Assembly (NCBI GenBank): GCA_963781555.1
Contig: CAWAGB010000005.1
Location: 124,001 to 188,000, forward strand
Origin: JAICQM01 sp963781555
GTDB taxonomy: Bacteria; Chloroflexota; Limnocylindria; QHBO01
Direction of reading: 5' to 3'
Length of the DNA: 64,000 nt
The translations under genes and the position numbers were made by a program. Below are positions 26,962-36,750 of the stretch, piece after piece (position 1 is the stretch's first letter; every line of letters begins with the position of its first letter). Below the pieces are notes generated by a model. It ran no database searches and was not told the origin of the DNA. It saw only the letters and a program-made list of their open reading frames with translations.

Positions 26962-29900
26962 GCGCCTCGCGGACGATGCGCGCCTGCTCCGCGGCGTGCG
27001 CTGCCGGGTAGCCCTCGGCGGGGCGCGAGCGCTCCGGGCGTGACACGTCGCCGAGCGGGATCTGGTACGGCACCAGGTGCCGGATGCGAGGCATCACGAA
27101 CTTGCGGGCGCCCATGTTGCGCGGCTCCTCCTGCACCCACGAGAGCTTCTCGAGCCCCGAGTAGCGGGCCAGGATGGGACGCAGCTCATCGGTCGGGAAG
27201 GGGTAGAGGCTCTCGACCCGGACGATCGCAAGGTCGCTCGCCGCCTCGCGCTCGTCGGAGAGGACGAGGTCGTAGTAGACCTTGCCGCTGCACAGCACGA
27301 CCCGCTTGACCGATGCCGCCGCCGCGCCGTCGCTCGCGAAGCGCGGGTCGTCGAGGACCGCGTGGAAGGCGCCATCGGTCAGCTCGGATGGACGTGCCGC
27401 CGCCTGCGGCAGGCGCAGCAGCGACTTCGGGGTCATCACCACCAGCGGGCGCAGCTCGTCGTGCTTGCGCCTGGCGCCGCAGGAGGTGGAAGTACTGGGC
27501 CGGGGTGGTGGGATAGACGACCCGGATGTTGCCCTCCGCGCCGAGCGCCAGGAAGCGCTCCAGGCGAGCCGACGAGTGCTCCGGGCCGGAGCCCTCGTAG
27601 CCGTGCGGCAGCAGCAGGGTCAGGCGGCTGGTCTGCCGCCACTTGGCCAGCCCGGCGATGATGAACTGGTCGATGATGATCTCCGCGCCGTTGACGAAGT
27701 CGCCGTACTGCGCCTCCCAGAGCACGAGCGCTTCCGGCGCGGTGACCGCGTAGCCGTACTCGAAGCCCGAGGCACGCGTACTCGGACAGCGGCGAGTTGT
27801 GGACCTCGAACGACGCACCGATGCCGTCGAGGTGCTGCATCGGCACGAACTGCTCGCCGGTCTTGCGTGTCAATGATCGCCTGGTGGCGCTGGGAGAAGG
27901 TGCCGCGCACGGTGTCCTGGCCGGTGAGCCGGATGGGAATCCCCTCGGCCAGCAGGGAGGCGAAGGCCAGCGACTCCGCCTGCCCCCACTCGATGTGCGG
28001 CTCGTCCGGCGTTCCGAACACGCCGCGCCGACGGTCCAGCTGCTTGGCCAGCTTGGCGTTGACAGCAAGGCTCTTGGGCCAGCGGTAGAGCTGCTCGTTG
28101 AGGCTGGCCAGGGCCGCGGGATCGACGGCGGTGACCGGCTCGCCAGCGACGCCGCGGATGAGCGACTCCGCACCGCGGTCCAGCTCGTCGTCGGGCTCGC
28201 GCTTGCGGAGCGACGCCTGCGCGGCGGCGATCTCCTTGGCCACCGCCTTGGCGTCCGACTCCGCGTCGTCCGCGCTCACCACGCGCCCCGCCACCAGCGC
28301 GTCGCGGTAGATCTCGCGGACCGTCGGGTGCGAGGCGATGGCCCGCGACATCTCTGGCTGTGTGTACGCCGGCTCGTCGCCCTCGTTGTGCCCGTAGCGC
28401 CGGTAGCCGACCAGGTCGATCACGACGTCGTTGCGGAAGCGGTCGCGGTACATCGTGGCCAGCCGGGCGGCGGCCAGGCATGCCTCGGGATCGTCGGCGT
28501 TGACGTGGATGATCGGCGCGTCGAAGCCCTTCGCAAGGTCGGAGGAGTAGTCGGTCGAGCGGCCCTCGCGCGGTCCGGTCGTGAAGCCGACCTGGTTGTT
28601 GGTGATGAGGTGGATCGTGCCACCCGTGGCATAGCCGGCCAGGCGCGCCAGGTTGAACGTCTCCGCCACCACGCCCTGGGCGGCGAAGGCGGCGTCGCCG
28701 TGCAGGAGCACCGGTACGACCGTGGCCGGATCCTGCGTCGCGATCGGAGTAGATCGGTCCGTCTGCTGCGCGCGGGTGCGTCCCTCGACCACCGGGTTCA
28801 CCGCCTCCAGGTGGCTGGGATTCGGGGCCAGCGCGACGCGCACCGTCCTGCCGGCGGCCGTGGTCAGCTCGCCGTCGGCGCCAAGGTGGTACTTCACGTC
28901 GTCGAGGCCGCCCTTCGGCGCCAGCGGGTCGGCGGCCTTGCCGGCCTCGAACTCGGAGAGGATCGCCTCCAGGCTGACTCCCACGATGTGACGCAGGACG
29001 TTGAGGCGCCCGCGGTGCGCCATACCGATGACCACGTCACGCGCCCCGTCCTCGGCGCAGTCCTCGATGATCCGGTCGAGCATCGGCACCATGGCGTCCA
29101 GGCCCTCGATGCTGAAGCGCTTCTGGCCGAGATAGGCCTTGTGCAGGAAGCGCTCGAGGCCCTCGACCCGGGTGAGGCGGGCGAGGAGATTACGCTGCGC
29201 CTCGGGGTCGAGCGTGGGGCGGTGCTCGCCGGACTCGATGACTCGCCGCAGCCAGACCCGCTCCTCGTGACCGGCGATGTGCTCGACCTCGTAGGCGATG
29301 GTCCCCGAGTAGGTCGCCGCCAGGTGGGGGAGCGCCTCGGCCAGCGTGGCGCCGGGGACGTAGATCCGCATCAGCTCGGCGGGGATGCGCGCCATGTTCT
29401 GCTCGTTGAGGCCGAGCGGGGCGGGATCGAGGGCCGGGTCGCCTGGCGGATCGACGCCGAGCGGGTCGAGGCGCGCAGCCATGTGGCCGAAATGACGGTA
29501 CGCCTTGACGAGTGCCATCCCGGCGGCAACCGCCTTGAGGTCCTCGTAACCGGCGGGGGCGCCACTCACGATCGCGTCGCTCGGCGGTGGGGCGGGCACC
29601 TCGGGTGCCATGGTCGCCTGGAGGGCGGTGAAGACATCGGCGTAGAACGTGTCCTCCCCGCGCAGCGCGCTGTCGATGCTGCGCAGGAAGGCACCCGACT
29701 CGGCGCCCTGGATGATCCGATGGTCGTAGGTACTGGTGATCGTCATCAGCCGCTGCGTGCCGATGCCGCGAATCGTCCCGGTGGCGATGATGCAGCCCTG
29801 GTTCGGCATGAGCCTCGGGACGGATGCGGACGTGCCCAGCGTCCCCGGGTTCGTCAGCGTGATGGTCGCGCCGGCCATGTCGTCCGGCCCGAGCTTGTTG

Positions 29901-30601
29901 GCGCGCGCTTTCTCGACGAGCTCCTCGTAGCGCGCCAGGAACTGCGCGAAATCCATCCCGTCGGCGCCCTTGATGACGGGCACGACGAGGAAGCGGGTCC
30001 CGTCCGCACGCTCGACGTCGACCGCCAGGCCCAGGTTGATGCTCCCCGGATCCACCCGATGGGCGCTGCCATCTGCGGCCTGCAGGTAGTAGTGGGTCAT
30101 CGCCGGCTGTGCCTCTGCGGCCTGCACGATGGCATACCCGATGAGGTGGGTGAAGCTCACCTTGCGCGGCTTGACCTGCTCGTTAAGCTCGCGGCGGCGC
30201 TGCTCCATGACGCTCACGTCCAGCTCGCGGAAGCTCGTCGCGGTGGGGATAGCCAGGCTGGCGGTCATGTTGCGGGCGAGGCTGGCCGCGGGACCCTTGA
30301 TCGGCGTGGCGCCCTCGGGGAGCTGCGGCGTGGATGGGACTTCGGGCGGCGCAGCTGCCGCGGGCGGCGCCGCCGCGGCGGGGGGCGTGGCCGGCCGCCC
30401 GTTGGCGCTGCCGTTGGTCGCCGCAGCCACGGGCTCGAAACCCGCGTAGCCCGCGTCGAAGCGGCGGCGCCACTCGTCGTCGACGGCGCTCGGATCGGTC
30501 CGGTAGCGCTCGTAGAGGTCGGCGACGTAGCCGGCGTTGAGGAGGTTCAGCTCGCCGGTGAGCTGGTCGGGGTCAGACGGGGGCATGTCACGGTCAAGCA
30601 T
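26951..30601 (-). CDS. kgd: Multifunctional 2-oxoglutarate metabolism enzyme (Kgd/SucA with fused E2 domain), three apparent 1-bp insertions
   Basis: Matches the mycobacterial Kgd layout: a short E1 N-terminus (LNAGYVADLYERYRTDPSAV), an Ala/Pro linker (residues 60-95), an E2-type acyltransferase domain (ASLARNMTASLAIPTATSFR to the active-site TYDHRIIQGAESG), then 2-oxoglutarate decarboxylase TPP domains (MAHRGRLNVLRHIVG, GDAAFAAQGVVAETFNLA, EWGQAESLAFASLLAEG) and C-terminal domain. It feeds the TCA cycle from 2-oxoglutarate. No lipoyl domain is present in this chain. Frame changes near 27865, 27766 and 27470 each require removing one base, giving about 1215 residues, close to the family's ~1230. 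The start is uncertain (ATG 30601 or 30586). As a central enzyme, it is more likely to carry sequence errors than to be decayed. Confidence 0.9.
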
Positions 30602-30675
30602 ACCGATGCCGCGCGGAGCGCGGGGATCTCCCGATCAGCCGACGGCTGCCGCGAACAGGTCAACCGTGCCGACGA

Positions 30676-31227
30676 TCATGCGTCCGGCCGTCGACGGGCG
30701 CGGTAGGCGCGCGCCTTCATGCGTGAGCCGCAGATGGCCATCGTGCGCCAGGTGCGCGAGCGGTTCCGCGACCCGTCGACGAAGAGCCACCGGCACGTGT
30801 CGTTCTGGCAGGCCTTCACGCGCGACCAGCTCCCGTCGGCCATCGCGCGCACGGCGGTGGCGACGATCGACGCCAGGAACGCATCGGCCCCACCCGTCCG
30901 CGGGCGAAGCTGCCAGCCGGAATGCGCGCCGAGCGACGCGAGGAGCGGCAGCTGGGCGGTGGCCGCATTGAGCGCGCGGAGTCGCTCGGGTTCGGCGGTC
31001 TCCTCGTTGTTCTGGCGACCGAGCGCCCGCAGCCCCTCGCGAAGATCGAGCGCGCGGGCGTGGCTCGTGGCGGACACGACGGCGCCAGGCTCGAGCGCAC
31101 CGTGCTCGGTCAGCCAGGCGCCCAGGAGCGCCGGGGTACCGATGCGGTCGCGCTCGTCCTCGAGGTCAGTGGTGTTGACGAACTCGACCAGCCGGTCCAG
31201 CTCGCCACTCGCCGACGGAGCATCCAT
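30676..31227 (-). CDS. CGNR zinc-finger (ABATE-type) transcription factor, 183 aa
   Basis: The N-terminal helical ABATE-like domain (DRLVEFVNTTDLEDERDRI...) is followed by a C-terminal zinc finger: KACQNDTCRWLFVD...RTWRTMAICGSRMKARAYRAR. This is the CGNR finger with Ser in place of Asn (CGSR). Proteins of this class are stress- or ligand-responsive regulators in actinobacteria and Chloroflexi; the ligand is unknown. TACCAT with a 6-base spacer precedes the ATG, so a leaderless transcript is likely. Monocistronic, between kgd and a membrane protein gene. Confidence 0.87.
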   Translation of the reverse strand: MDAPSASGELDRLVEFVNTTDLEDERDRIGTPALLGAWLTEHGALEPGAVVSATSHARALDLREGLRALGRQNNEETAEPERLRALNAATAQLPLLASLGAHSGWQLRPRTGGADAFLASIVATAVRAMADGSWSRVKACQNDTCRWLFVDGSRNRSRTWRTMAICGSRMKARAYRARRRPDA

Positions 31228-31292
31228 GGACGGATGGTATCACCGGTCATTTGGCCATGGCCGGTGACGCCGCGGCGCACGAGGCGCCGGAC

Positions 31293-31877
31293 TCAGTTGT
31301 GGCGGCGCTCCCCGATGCCTCGCAGCACGAGCGCCAGCCCGAGGACGATCACCACGGCCGGCACCACCCAGCCGGGGAGAGGCAGCTCCCGTCCGCTGAT
31401 GCCGAGGATGCCCTCGAAGAAGAGGTACCCGACGGCGAACAGGCCGAGCCCCACCATCGCCCCGGTCGCGCCGGCTCGAACCATCGACGAGCTGCCGGTC
31501 CGCAGGCCGGCCAGCAGTGTGCCGACCCCGCTCGCCGCCGGTCCGACCAGCGCCCAGGCGTACGCCCAGCTCTCCCAGTGGTCGGTCGCGTCCTGGTAGA
31601 GCAGCACCAGCCCGACCGTGGTGACCACGCTCCCGCCGATCAGGAACCCTGAGCCTCCCGGCACCAGGAAGCCAGCCACCAGCAGCACGACCCCCGGCAC
31701 GATGACCCAGAACGGCCAGGGTATGTCGCCGATGTCGAAGCCGGTCTGCTGTGCGATGAGGAAGACGCCGCCGAGCACGATCAGCAGCAACCCCAGGCCG
31801 GTCGCGCCGCCGACGTCGAGATCGCGGCGCAAGCGGTCGGGCGGATCGGTCGCGACGGGCGCGGTCGGATCGGTCAC
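31293..31877 (-). CDS. Membrane protein with six hydrophobic segments, 194 aa
   Basis: A charged N-terminus (DPPDRLRRDLDVGG) is followed by paired helices such as GLGLLLIVLGGVFLIAQQTGF, PWPFWVIVPGVVLLVAGFLV, FLIGGSVVTTVGLVLLYQDA and a last helix VPAVVIVLGLALVLRG. The first half resembles LiaF/DUF5668-type membrane modules (helix, PFWVIVPG, helix), but I cannot assign a function. The GTG start overlaps the TGA of the ABC-F gene (GTGA), so it is translationally coupled to that gene. Confidence 0.78.
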   Translation of the reverse strand: MTDPTAPVATDPPDRLRRDLDVGGATGLGLLLIVLGGVFLIAQQTGFDIGDIPWPFWVIVPGVVLLVAGFLVPGGSGFLIGGSVVTTVGLVLLYQDATDHWESWAYAWALVGPAASGVGTLLAGLRTGSSSMVRAGATGAMVGLGLFAVGYLFFEGILGISGRELPLPGWVVPAVVIVLGLALVLRGIGERRHN

Positions 31878-33520
31878 GCGGGGATCCTAGCGCGCTCGTG
31901 CCACGCCGAATACCCGCCCACGTGGCTGTGCGCCTCGGCGTCGCGGACCTCCACGATGCGATCGGCCATGCGGTCCAGGAAGTAGCGGTCGTGGCTGATG
32001 AAGACGACGGTGCCGGCGAATGCCTCGAGCGCGGACTCGAGCGCCTCCACCGACTCGATGTCGAGGTGGTTGGTCGGCTCATCGAGGACCAGCAGGTTCG
32101 CGCCGGAGAGCATCAGCAGCAGCAGCTGCAGCCGGGTGCGCTCGCCGCCCGAGAAGGTCGCGATGGGGCGCCGCACCTGCTCGTAGTCGAACAGGAAGGC
32201 CATCAGCCGCGACACCGCCTGCTCCTCGGTGCCGGGGTACGCGGCGCGGAGGGTGGCCAGCGGGGTCGAGCGCGGGTCCAGCGTGTCCTGATCCTGCGCC
32301 AGGTACCCCACCTGGATGGAGGGCCCGGTCCACACTTCGCCCTCGGTCGGGGCGATGGCCTCGACCAGGGTCTTGACCAGCACGCTCTTGCCGGCGCCGT
32401 TCTCGCCCACGATGCCGAGCCGCTCTCCGTGCATCACGGTCAGGTCGATGTCCAGCAGCACGGGATGTCCGTCGAACGCCACGCTCACGCCGCGCAGCTC
32501 GACGGCCTTGCGCCCGCCGCGCTGATGGGGATGCAGCTCCAGGCCGATGCGCCGCCGCTCGAGCACGGGACGCTCGACCTTGTCCATGCGCTCGATCTGG
32601 CGGTGGATGTTGCGCGCCTGGTTGACGAGGCGGCTGTTGCTGGCCGACGCGGGGACCGCCCGCGCCCACTGGATCAGGCGCCGCTCAGCCTCCTCCAGGC
32701 GCTCGATCTCCTTGCGCTGTGTCACGTACTGGACCTGCTGACGCTTCAGCTCGATCTCGCGCGCCACCGCGTACGCCGAATAGTTGCCCGGCCACATGCG
32801 AACCGTCCCGCCGTCGAGCGACGCGATCTGGGTCACGGTCTCGTCGAGCAGGTACCGATCGTGGCTCACGGCCAGCACCGCCCCGCCGAAGCCGCGTACC
32901 AGCCGCTCCAGCAGCTGCCGGCCGGCAAGGTCGAGGTGCGCCTCCGGCTCGTCGAGGAGCAGCAGGTCCGGGTCGCGCACCAGGCAGCCGACCAGGCCGA
33001 TCAGCTTGCGCTGACCCCCCGACAGCACCTCGGTCGGCAGGTCCAGCTCTCGCTCCTCCAGGCCGACTCCCAGCAGCAGCGACCGTGCGCGTCCTTCGAA
33101 CGCCGGCCCGCCGGCACGCTCGTAGTCGTCCAGCAGGCGTCCCTGGCGGGCGAGGGCGGCCGCCATGCGCATCTCGTTGCCATAGACCGACGGATCCGAT
33201 AGCTCCCCGGTCACCGCGGCCAGCCCCGCATCGATCTCGGCCAGGTCGGCGCGCGCGTCCCGGACCGCCTCGAGCGGGGAGCGCGCATCGCCCATTGGGT
33301 GCTGCGGCAGGAGCGCCAGGCGCAGGCCGCGCCGGCGGGTCAGGGTGCCGGCATCGGGCTCGTCCTCGCCGGCGGCGATGCGCAGCAGCGTCGTCTTGCC
33401 CGAGCCGTTGGGGCCGACCATGCCGATCCGCGCGCCATCGGGCAGCTCGAGATCGAGGCCGTCGAGGATGCGACGGCCGCCGAACGAGCGCGTGATGCCA
33501 CGGAGGCTGAGCAGGGACAT
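31874..33520 (-). CDS. ABC-F family ATPase, second copy, 548 aa
   Basis: Two ABC domains without membrane helices: NBD1 Walker A GPNGSGKTT, signature LSGGQRKL and an unusual Walker B tail DEPEAHLD; NBD2 GENGAGKSV, FSGGERTR and DEPTNHLD. The interdomain linker (KEIERLEEAERRLIQWAR...NQARNIHRQIERMDK) is long and charged. It differs from the copy at 12.7-14.8 kb in length and in lacking the C-terminal coiled coil. Probably a ribosome-associated translation factor or antibiotic-protection protein. TACGCT lies 9 bases before the ATG. A coupled membrane protein follows. Confidence 0.9.
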   Translation of the reverse strand: MSLLSLRGITRSFGGRRILDGLDLELPDGARIGMVGPNGSGKTTLLRIAAGEDEPDAGTLTRRRGLRLALLPQHPMGDARSPLEAVRDARADLAEIDAGLAAVTGELSDPSVYGNEMRMAAALARQGRLLDDYERAGGPAFEGRARSLLLGVGLEERELDLPTEVLSGGQRKLIGLVGCLVRDPDLLLLDEPEAHLDLAGRQLLERLVRGFGGAVLAVSHDRYLLDETVTQIASLDGGTVRMWPGNYSAYAVAREIELKRQQVQYVTQRKEIERLEEAERRLIQWARAVPASASNSRLVNQARNIHRQIERMDKVERPVLERRRIGLELHPHQRGGRKAVELRGVSVAFDGHPVLLDIDLTVMHGERLGIVGENGAGKSVLVKTLVEAIAPTEGEVWTGPSIQVGYLAQDQDTLDPRSTPLATLRAAYPGTEEQAVSRLMAFLFDYEQVRRPIATFSGGERTRLQLLLLMLSGANLLVLDEPTNHLDIESVEALESALEAFAGTVVFISHDRYFLDRMADRIVEVRDAEAHSHVGGYSAWHERARIPA

Positions 33521-33561
33521 GGGGCCGGTAGCGTAGGGGGACCGCCGAACGGCGGCATCGG

Positions 33562-34536
33562 TCAAATGACGCGCGCCAGCCCGGCGAGATCGATGCCGCG
33601 GCCCGTGGTCACCACGGCGACCCGCTTCCCCTCGACGCCAGCGACGTGACCGCCGCGCAGCGCCGCGATGCCGAGCACGGCGCTCCCTTCCAGGAGCAGG
33701 TGCGGGGTGTCGAGCGCCCAACGGAGCGCGTCCGCGATCTCCGGCTCGTCCACCAGGACGATCTCGTCCACCAGCTGTCGGCACATCTTCCAGGTCAGGC
33801 TGCCGCGCTCGATATTGCCGGCCACGCCATCGGCCAGGGTGGGGGCGATGGGCATTGCGGCGGTGGCGCCGGTCGCGAGGTGCGCGTACATCGGCGGACT
33901 GGCGGTCGGCTGGACGCCCACCAGGCGCAGTCCGGGGCGCACCGCCTTGGCCCACAGGCCGATGCCGCTGATCAGCCCCCCGCCGCCCACCGGCACCACG
34001 ATGACCTCGACCTCCGGCCACGCCTCGAGGATCTCGACGCCGACCGTTGCCTGGCCGGCGATCACCTCGGGGTCGTTGTAGGGGGAGACGTAGACCGCCT
34101 CGCCGGCATCGTCGCGACGGCGGCCCTCGGCCTCGCAGTCATCGGTATCGCGGCCGAAGAGCTCCACGGTGATGCGGTCCGTCTCCAGGGCGCGCAGTCG
34201 CTCCAGCTTGGCGGGCGCCACGCTGCGGCCGACGAGGACCGTGAGCCGCATGCCGTAGCGCTGCGCGGCCGCGGCGCTCGCGATTCCGTGGTTGCCGCTG
34301 CTCGCGGCCACCAGGTGCGCGTCCCTGTGTTCCGCTGCCACCGCGGCGACCTTGACGTGGGCGCCGCGGATCTTGAAGGCGCCGGTCGGCTGTACCTCCT
34401 CGCGCTTGAGGCGCACCTCGGCGGCGCCGCTCGCCTCGGCCAGTGCCGCACTGGGCTCGAGCGGCGTCTCCAGCGCGATGCCGCGCAGGAGCTGCCGCGC
34501 GGCGAGGACATCGGTGAGGGTCGGGAAACGGGGCAT
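33562..34536 (-). CDS. Threonine/serine dehydratase-like PLP enzyme, 324 aa
   Basis: Fold type II PLP enzyme. The PLP lysine is in QPTGAFKIRGAHVKV, the substrate loop is AASSGNHGIASAAAAQ, and the phosphate loop is VPVGGGGLISGIG. The C-terminus ends without the ACT regulatory domain of biosynthetic IlvA, so it is closer to catabolic threonine dehydratases or serine racemase-like enzymes. It likely deaminates threonine or serine to the keto acid. TAGACT with a 9-base spacer precedes the ATG, and a palindrome plus a repeated half-site lies upstream, suggesting regulation. Confidence 0.87.
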   Translation of the reverse strand: MPRFPTLTDVLAARQLLRGIALETPLEPSAALAEASGAAEVRLKREEVQPTGAFKIRGAHVKVAAVAAEHRDAHLVAASSGNHGIASAAAAQRYGMRLTVLVGRSVAPAKLERLRALETDRITVELFGRDTDDCEAEGRRRDDAGEAVYVSPYNDPEVIAGQATVGVEILEAWPEVEVIVVPVGGGGLISGIGLWAKAVRPGLRLVGVQPTASPPMYAHLATGATAAMPIAPTLADGVAGNIERGSLTWKMCRQLVDEIVLVDEPEIADALRWALDTPHLLLEGSAVLGIAALRGGHVAGVEGKRVAVVTTGRGIDLAGLARVI

Positions 34537-34582
34537 GGCCCCCGGAGTCTAGCGGGCGCGTGGACACCGGCCAGACGTCTCA

Positions 34583-34648
34583 TTCGATCCATCGAACGAA
34601 CCCAGCGAAGCAGGGCGTCCGCGCGAAATCCGTCCGACCTATCGAACG
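34583..34648. promoter_or_regulatory. Candidate operator upstream of the threonine dehydratase-like gene
   Basis: TTCGATCCATCGAA (34583-34596) is a 14-bp palindrome. Its half-site ATCGAACG recurs at 34641, exactly 50 bp away. Both lie upstream of the TAGACT -10 of the dehydratase gene. The bound regulator is unknown. Confidence 0.4.
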
Positions 34649-34660
34649 GCGGAACGAGGC

Positions 34661-35031
34661 CTAGGCGGCGGGGAGTGGCTCCGGCTCGGGAGCGGGCCCG
34701 CGCTCCGGGGCAAGCTCGCGCATCTGGCGTGAGATGCGCATGAGCTGTCCGAGCCGATCCGCGACCCGTGCGCGCTCGACCGGCGTCGCCCAGTGGCGCA
34801 GCGTGTAGTCGATCTCGTGCTTGTGACGGGTGGCATCGGTGAACATCTGCTCCACCCGCGGGCGCATCTCCTCCGCGTCGTCGCGCCCCAGGACGATGCT
34901 GCGCGACTCGAGCAGGTCCAGGTAGTACGAGGTCGCGAGCCGGTCGAGGTCGCGCAGCGCGCCGCGTTCCACGGCTCCGGCGGTCCGCCGAACCCGTACC
35001 TGCGCCACTCGTGAGCCTGTACCTGGGTCAT
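34661..35031 (-). CDS. Hypothetical protein, about 123 aa, one apparent 1-bp deletion
   Basis: The N-terminus MTQVQAHEWRRYGFGGPPEP, preceded by GAGG six bases upstream, is in one frame. The body LDRLATSYYLDLLESRSIVLG...HKHEIDYTLRHWATPVERARV...RISRQMREL is in another, joined near 34955-34968. Restoring one base gives a compact, mainly helical, soluble protein ending in a Pro/Glu-rich tail. I recognise no family. The longer start in the second frame alone would give an implausible Gly/Arg-rich beginning, which is why I favour the frameshifted reading. Role unknown. Confidence 0.5.
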
Positions 35032-35193
35032 CGCTGCCTCGTGGATGGGTGAAGACGCTGACACCGTACGCGGCGGACCCCTGATCCACGAGCCGCCCGT
35101 CCGGCCTACCCCGCCCCTGACCAATGGCCAATGCTCCACCACACCAGACCGATGGAGACCGGTACGCAACGCTCAGGTAGGCTGCGCCTGCGC

Positions 35194-36750
35194 ATGGAAG
35201 GATCGGACACGGCCCTCGGCATGGCGGCCCTGCTTGGGCTGCTGACCGCGATCGCCCTCTTCGCGACCCTCTCGCGTCGGCTGGGCGTGCCCTACCCGAT
35301 GCTGATGGTCGTCGGCGGCCTCGTGCTGGGCTTCATCCCGGGCATCCCGCGGCTGGCCCTGCCGCCGGACCTGGTGCTGCTGATCTTCTTGCCGCCGATC
35401 CTGATGGGGGCCGCGTACTTCACCTCGCTGCGCGACCTGCGCGCCAACCTGGCGCCCATCGGTCTGCTGGCGGTGGGGCTCGTGGTGGTCACCACGTTCG
35501 CGGTCGGCTGGGTGGCCCACACCCTGGCGCCCGACATTGGCTGGCCGGCGGCGTTCGCGCTCGGCGCGATCGTCTCGCCGCCGGACGCGGTGGCCGCCAC
35601 CGCGGTCGCGCAGCGCCTCGGCCTGCCGCGACGGCTGGTGGTCATCCTGGAGGGCGAGAGCCTGGTCAACGACGCCACCGCGCTGACGGCGTACGGGATC
35701 GCCATAGCGGCGGCAGGGGCGGCGACCTTCACCATCGGTGGCGCGGCGCTGGACCTCGCCTTCGTGACGGTCGGCGGGGTGGCCATCGGTGCGGTGGTCG
35801 GTTCATTGGTGATCTGGATCGAACGACACCTGGACGACGCTCCGGTGGAGGTCCTGGTATCGCTCATTGCCCCATTCGCCGCGTACCTGCCGGCGGAAGA
35901 GATCGGTGCCTCCGGGGTGCTCGCGGCAGTCACGACCGGCCTGCTGCTCGGCCGGTGGTCGCCGCGGGTCCTCACCTCGGCATCGCGCACGCTGGGCCTG
36001 GCGGTGTGGCAGATGATGATCTTCCTCATCAACGCCGCCATCTTCGTGCTCATCGGCCTGCAGCTGCCGGTGGTGCTGGCGGAGGCGGAGCGGCCCATCG
36101 GTCAGCTCGTGCTGGTCGCCGTGGCGGTGGCCCTCACCGCCATCGTGGTGCGCCTCGCCTGGGTCCTGGTCACCGGCAAGGTGGTCGGTGACCTGGTGAC
36201 GGGGCGTCGCGACGCGACCTGGCGCAGCTCGTTCGTCGTCGGCTGGGCCGGGATGCGCGGTGCCATCTCGCTGGCCCTGGCGCTTGCGATCAGCGAGGCC
36301 GTCATCCCGGCACGTGACCTCATCCTGTTCGCGACCTTCGGCGTGATCCTGGCGACCCTGGTTGGCCAGGGACTGACCCTTCCGCTCGTGATCCGCATCC
36401 TGGGCATCCGGTCGACCGCCGAGGACGACCGCGAGGACGCGCTGGCCCGGGTCGCGGCCACGGAGGCCGCGCTGCGTCGCCTCGACGAGCTGGAGGAGGA
36501 GATGCCCGACCACGGTCCGCTCATCGAGCAGCTCCGCGAGCGCTACCGCCACCGCGGGGAGCACCTTCCGGCGGTCGGCGACGAGGAGGCAGATCGCGAG
36601 CTGCTGGAGCACCAGCGCATCCGCCAATCGGTCCTGGAGGCGGAGCGCGGTGTGCTCATCGAGCTGCGCGACCGCGGCGTCATCGCCGACGACGTGCTGC
36701 ACGTCATCCAGCGCGAGATCGACCTGGAGCAGCTGCGGACGGAGGCCTAG
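35194..36750 (+). CDS. CPA1-type Na+/H+ antiporter (NhaP-like), 518 aa
   Basis: About twelve membrane helices in the first ~410 residues. The ion-binding segments are recognisable: GAIVSPPDAVAATAVAQRLG and the paired-aspartate-like ILEGESLVNDATALTAYG, plus VVGWAGMRGAISLALALA with the conserved arginine. A cytoplasmic C-terminal tail of ~100 residues is Glu/Arg-rich and coiled-coil-like (ATEAALRRLDELEEEM). Exchanges Na+ or K+ for protons. TAGGCT lies 10 bases before the ATG. The 160 bp upstream contain nothing else I can identify. The stop shares CTAG with the convergent ligase gene. Confidence 0.9.
   Translation: MEGSDTALGMAALLGLLTAIALFATLSRRLGVPYPMLMVVGGLVLGFIPGIPRLALPPDLVLLIFLPPILMGAAYFTSLRDLRANLAPIGLLAVGLVVVTTFAVGWVAHTLAPDIGWPAAFALGAIVSPPDAVAATAVAQRLGLPRRLVVILEGESLVNDATALTAYGIAIAAAGAATFTIGGAALDLAFVTVGGVAIGAVVGSLVIWIERHLDDAPVEVLVSLIAPFAAYLPAEEIGASGVLAAVTTGLLLGRWSPRVLTSASRTLGLAVWQMMIFLINAAIFVLIGLQLPVVLAEAERPIGQLVLVAVAVALTAIVVRLAWVLVTGKVVGDLVTGRRDATWRSSFVVGWAGMRGAISLALALAISEAVIPARDLILFATFGVILATLVGQGLTLPLVIRILGIRSTAEDDREDALARVAATEAALRRLDELEEEMPDHGPLIEQLRERYRHRGEHLPAVGDEEADRELLEHQRIRQSVLEAERGVLIELRDRGVIADDVLHVIQREIDLEQLRTEA

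Noticed and set aside
27797..30706. A 969-codon open frame antisense to kgd
   Set aside because: The opposite strand carries the complete Kgd domains; this frame is His/Arg/Val-rich shadow sequence.
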